Of a stretch of DNA of 64,000 bases, positions 61,291 to 64,000 are shown one piece after another; position 1 is the first letter of the stretch, and each line of letters opens with the position of its first letter. Location of the stretch: the NCBI GenBank assembly GCA_020698575.1, contig CM036255.1, forward strand, positions 14,185,501 through 14,249,500, given 5' to 3'. The notes beneath the pieces are model-generated. The model did not search any database. It was not told where the DNA came from and worked only from the letters and a program-made list of their open reading frames with translations. Origin of the DNA: Bostrychus sinensis (taxonomy: Eukaryota > Chordata > Actinopteri > Gobiiformes > Eleotridae). The position numbers and the translations under genes were made by a program.

Positions 61291-64000
61291 ATGAGCTTAT
61301 TTTAAACCACTAAGTCACTTTCTTTTGGTATTATGACACAAGGTAAAAAAAAAAAAATCTGTTAAAGTATTGTGTTGCCATGTGTTACTCTTAATTCATC
61401 AAATTCAGCATCTTAAATGATTATTTGAGGAATTGCAGGCTACTATAAAATCAACATTTATAGCAATTATACAGCTATTATAATCTGCATGTGGTCTCCC
61501 TGTAGGAGGTTAACCCACGACTGAGGCACTAGAGTAATACAAGTAACAGAGGTATTCTAGAGACATAAGGAATGCAATCACAATGTCAATAAAGATTTTC
61601 CTATATTTTCTCCTTTTGTTCATCTTTGATATCAATAATCAACATAATGTAGCCAATCCAAATGCACCGAAGTATATGAATTTAAACAAACCAAAAAATC
61701 TCCAAAATCCAATTGCCTTGATTCAGCAAACATAATGAATAGACACATTAAGGATAAAGCTATGTTTACATAGCTGCGAACAGGCTGAGAGGGCTCTGGC
61801 TGTGACTTAATGAGAGGGAAAATACCAACAGCACTTAGCAGAGAGTTGCACACTTGTAATTGGCTCGTGTTTTCTCTCCAGGATGAGGAACACGAGAGGA
61901 CACTGCTGCACATATTAGATTAGGGTGAACACTGATCAGAGGCGATGGAGAATATTGGAACAGGCCTATTCTTGGTCATTAGACTCAAGGCCTAAACTTA
62001 CTGTGAGAGGGGGGCCTGGCCTTCAGCACAGAAAAAACAACTGCACAGAGGTTAACTTATCTTACAACTATGGCTTCCATTGCCTTTCCCCATTGATTCA
62101 GGGACTTTTTTAATAATAGAAGCATTGTGTTCCTCTGTTCGCTTCTTTATTTTTAAAATCCATTAAACCAAATTGCCCTGTTCATATTCCACAAAAAATC
62201 TACTTTATGCTAGTGCTTCAAATCAAGTAGAATTTTGTTCTCTTTTGTCTTGCAGTGATTTCTGAATAGTGGGCCATGGAAAGGTTTAGTTTCCAGCTTA
62301 TTTAAAGCTTAAACTGTGTTTTATTGCATGGAATACTGAAAGAGATTTTAAAATGCATGTGCTATAGAGGTTTATGTTAAAGGTGGGTCACAATAAAATC
62401 ACAAGAGGTAAAACTGGACCTTAAAATCAGATCATTTAAGAAACACTGTTATTAGAAGGCTATAAATGTAGCATAAAAGGGATTTTCATTTGGATTTGTT
62501 TGATTTCACATAAAATTACTGCCTTCTTTGAAATACTACACACATTACTGATTATATTCACTCACTTTATTGCAGGGCTATTTAACAGACAACCTGGGGC
62601 CACAACCTGCCTATCAATCAAATTGGACTGGCCCACTGACCCATAAATAATCAATAAATTGTTTAATGACAGCTGTTTCAATGTGATTTTATTAAATCAG
62701 AAGCTGCTCATGTCTACTTTTCTTACTTGCACTAAAGGGACTGCTGTTTTTATGTGTTGTGTTAAGTAAAATTGTTAAAAAAAATGTGGTGGCACTTGGT
62801 GTTGATTGTTGAATAGCCCTGATTTAGGGTCAATCTAGTATCATCAACTCAACAAACACATGTCTTTGGATGGTGGGAGGGAGCCAGAGTACCCAAGAAG
62901 CACTCTTACTGAGAGACAGTAGCACTAACCACACTCTGCCACCATGCACAACCAAATATAGACATAACAACATCATAACATGACAACAGCATAACCAAAG
63001 AAGCACTTGGAGAGCACAATGTCACAGCTACTCCTATTAAAATCGCACAGAATCATCTAAAAAAAAATAAAAATGGACAGTGAACCAGATCCACACAAAC
63101 AATTTCTTTCTGTGGCACATTTCTGAAAGTGTCATTAAAAATTGACACAAACTTTTGGAGTTATATTGTTCACAGGCAAACACTGGGGACAACATAACCT
63201 CCTTGTCGAAGCTAATTATCAATACAAAGCCAATGTTGAACTAAATGTGATCTGTGAGTTGCTCTGTTCTACAGCTTTCCCTTAACACAGTCACCTCTCA
63301 CTTATCCAGGGGCAGCTCTCGGACACCAGCAGCTGTGTGTACAGATGCAAATCTCACACCAACAGACAGTCGAGCCATGAACGTACACACATAACTAGCT
63401 GACTCCAGTGTTGCTAGGTTACTTGGTGAACTAGATTACCACATGTAGAACATATTTGCATAACTCTCACACGGGGAGGGGGTGAAGGGTGAGCGAAAGA
63501 ATACAAATAGAGAGTAGATGAGATTAAAGTACTCTTTTGGGATCAATGCTTGTGACCAGTCTGAGTGAGTCTACTGAGCTTACAACAATGTTATGGAGAT
63601 TACTTATAGAAGCACAGTCCTGTTGGCATTTTGTACACAATGCAAAGACAAGTTTGTTTGAAATGCAAATAAAACACATGCAAACATGTTCACATCTGCA
63701 TCTGCATAATGTATTCATGTGTATGGTATAGCATTTTCAGGGCTTTTATGTCAGACGGACCTGAATCTAAAAAGCTTAACCAGTCCAGGGGTGGTGCAAA
63801 ACCCACTTTATCTTATGGTATATCCTTGTCACACCATCCCGTTACTTCCTGTTGTCCTTGGTTCTCCTCTGTTAGTCCTGATTAAAACTAATTTAAAACT
63901 CTAAGTGTGGTGGGAAGAACTAAACAGATGGAGGGCTTTAATAACATTTAATATCATTAGTGCTCCAAATAAATTGTTCAGCAGTTGGTTAAAAGGCAAG
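61291..64000. other. Intergenic to window edge, no gene seen
   Basis: No coding exon recognised apart from the SINE fragment at 62850-62945. The stretch 61600-62110 is repeat-poor with motif-rich sequence (CTTTGATATCAATAATCA near 61624) and may be regulatory DNA or an untranslated dlgap3 exon. Confidence 0.35.
62850..62945 (-). mobile_element. DANA/HE-like SINE fragment
   Basis: ACATGTCTTTGGATGGTGGG, AGCCAGAGTACCCA and AGTAGCACTAACCACACTCT are diverged parts of the DANA/HE-type body and head in inverted orientation. Confidence 0.5.

Overview
This window reads as vertebrate nuclear DNA, most likely from a ray-finned (teleost) fish. The genes have many small exons with GT-AG introns, and the intergenic DNA is AT-rich and full of microsatellites. 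It is packed with relics of Tc1-like and other short DNA transposons and with tRNA-derived SINEs of the kinds common in fish. There is no bacterial-style operon, CRISPR array, phage or viral gene.

Layout. 1-2.2 kb: a jockey-superfamily LINE fragment (minus strand) broken by a nested inverted-repeat element and apparently ended by a second segment. 2.2-6.1 kb: non-coding DNA with a near-complete tRNA-derived SINE and a long (TA)n tract. 6.7-9.8 kb: heyl, a Hey-family bHLH-Orange repressor, minus strand, 5 exons, 320 aa. 9.9-26.3 kb: a gene-free interval between the divergent heyl and zbtb8b genes, holding a decayed Tc1 element (12.77-14.39 kb), several short elements and some repeat-poor stretches that look like regulatory DNA. 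26.3-31.6 kb: zbtb8b, plus strand, a BTB zinc-finger gene of 4 coding exons (516 aa). 32.0-34.9 kb: fuca1, plus strand, lysosomal alpha-L-fucosidase, 8 exons, 448 aa, with two CACGTG boxes just upstream. 35.1-55.1 kb: dlgap3 (SAPAP3), minus strand, a postsynaptic scaffold of 11 coding exons (about 1088 aa) with a probable 5.8 kb 3' UTR that nearly meets the fuca1 3' end. 55.1-64 kb: DNA upstream of the dlgap3 start exon, rich in mobile-element relics, including a fragment of a RecQ-like helicase gene.

The four genes do not form a pathway. They are linked by ancestry: from memory, all four human orthologues lie on the short arm of chromosome 1 (1p34-p36) but are not adjacent there. Exon boundaries were placed by hand from splice consensus, reading-frame continuity and protein-family similarity. 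No database search was possible. I found no clearly new biological system. The most checkable novelties are the paired E-boxes at fuca1, the Pumilio-motif-rich dlgap3 3' UTR meeting fuca1 tail to tail, a perfect hairpin inside a Tc1 relic, and a nested insertion carrying a broken helicase fragment.
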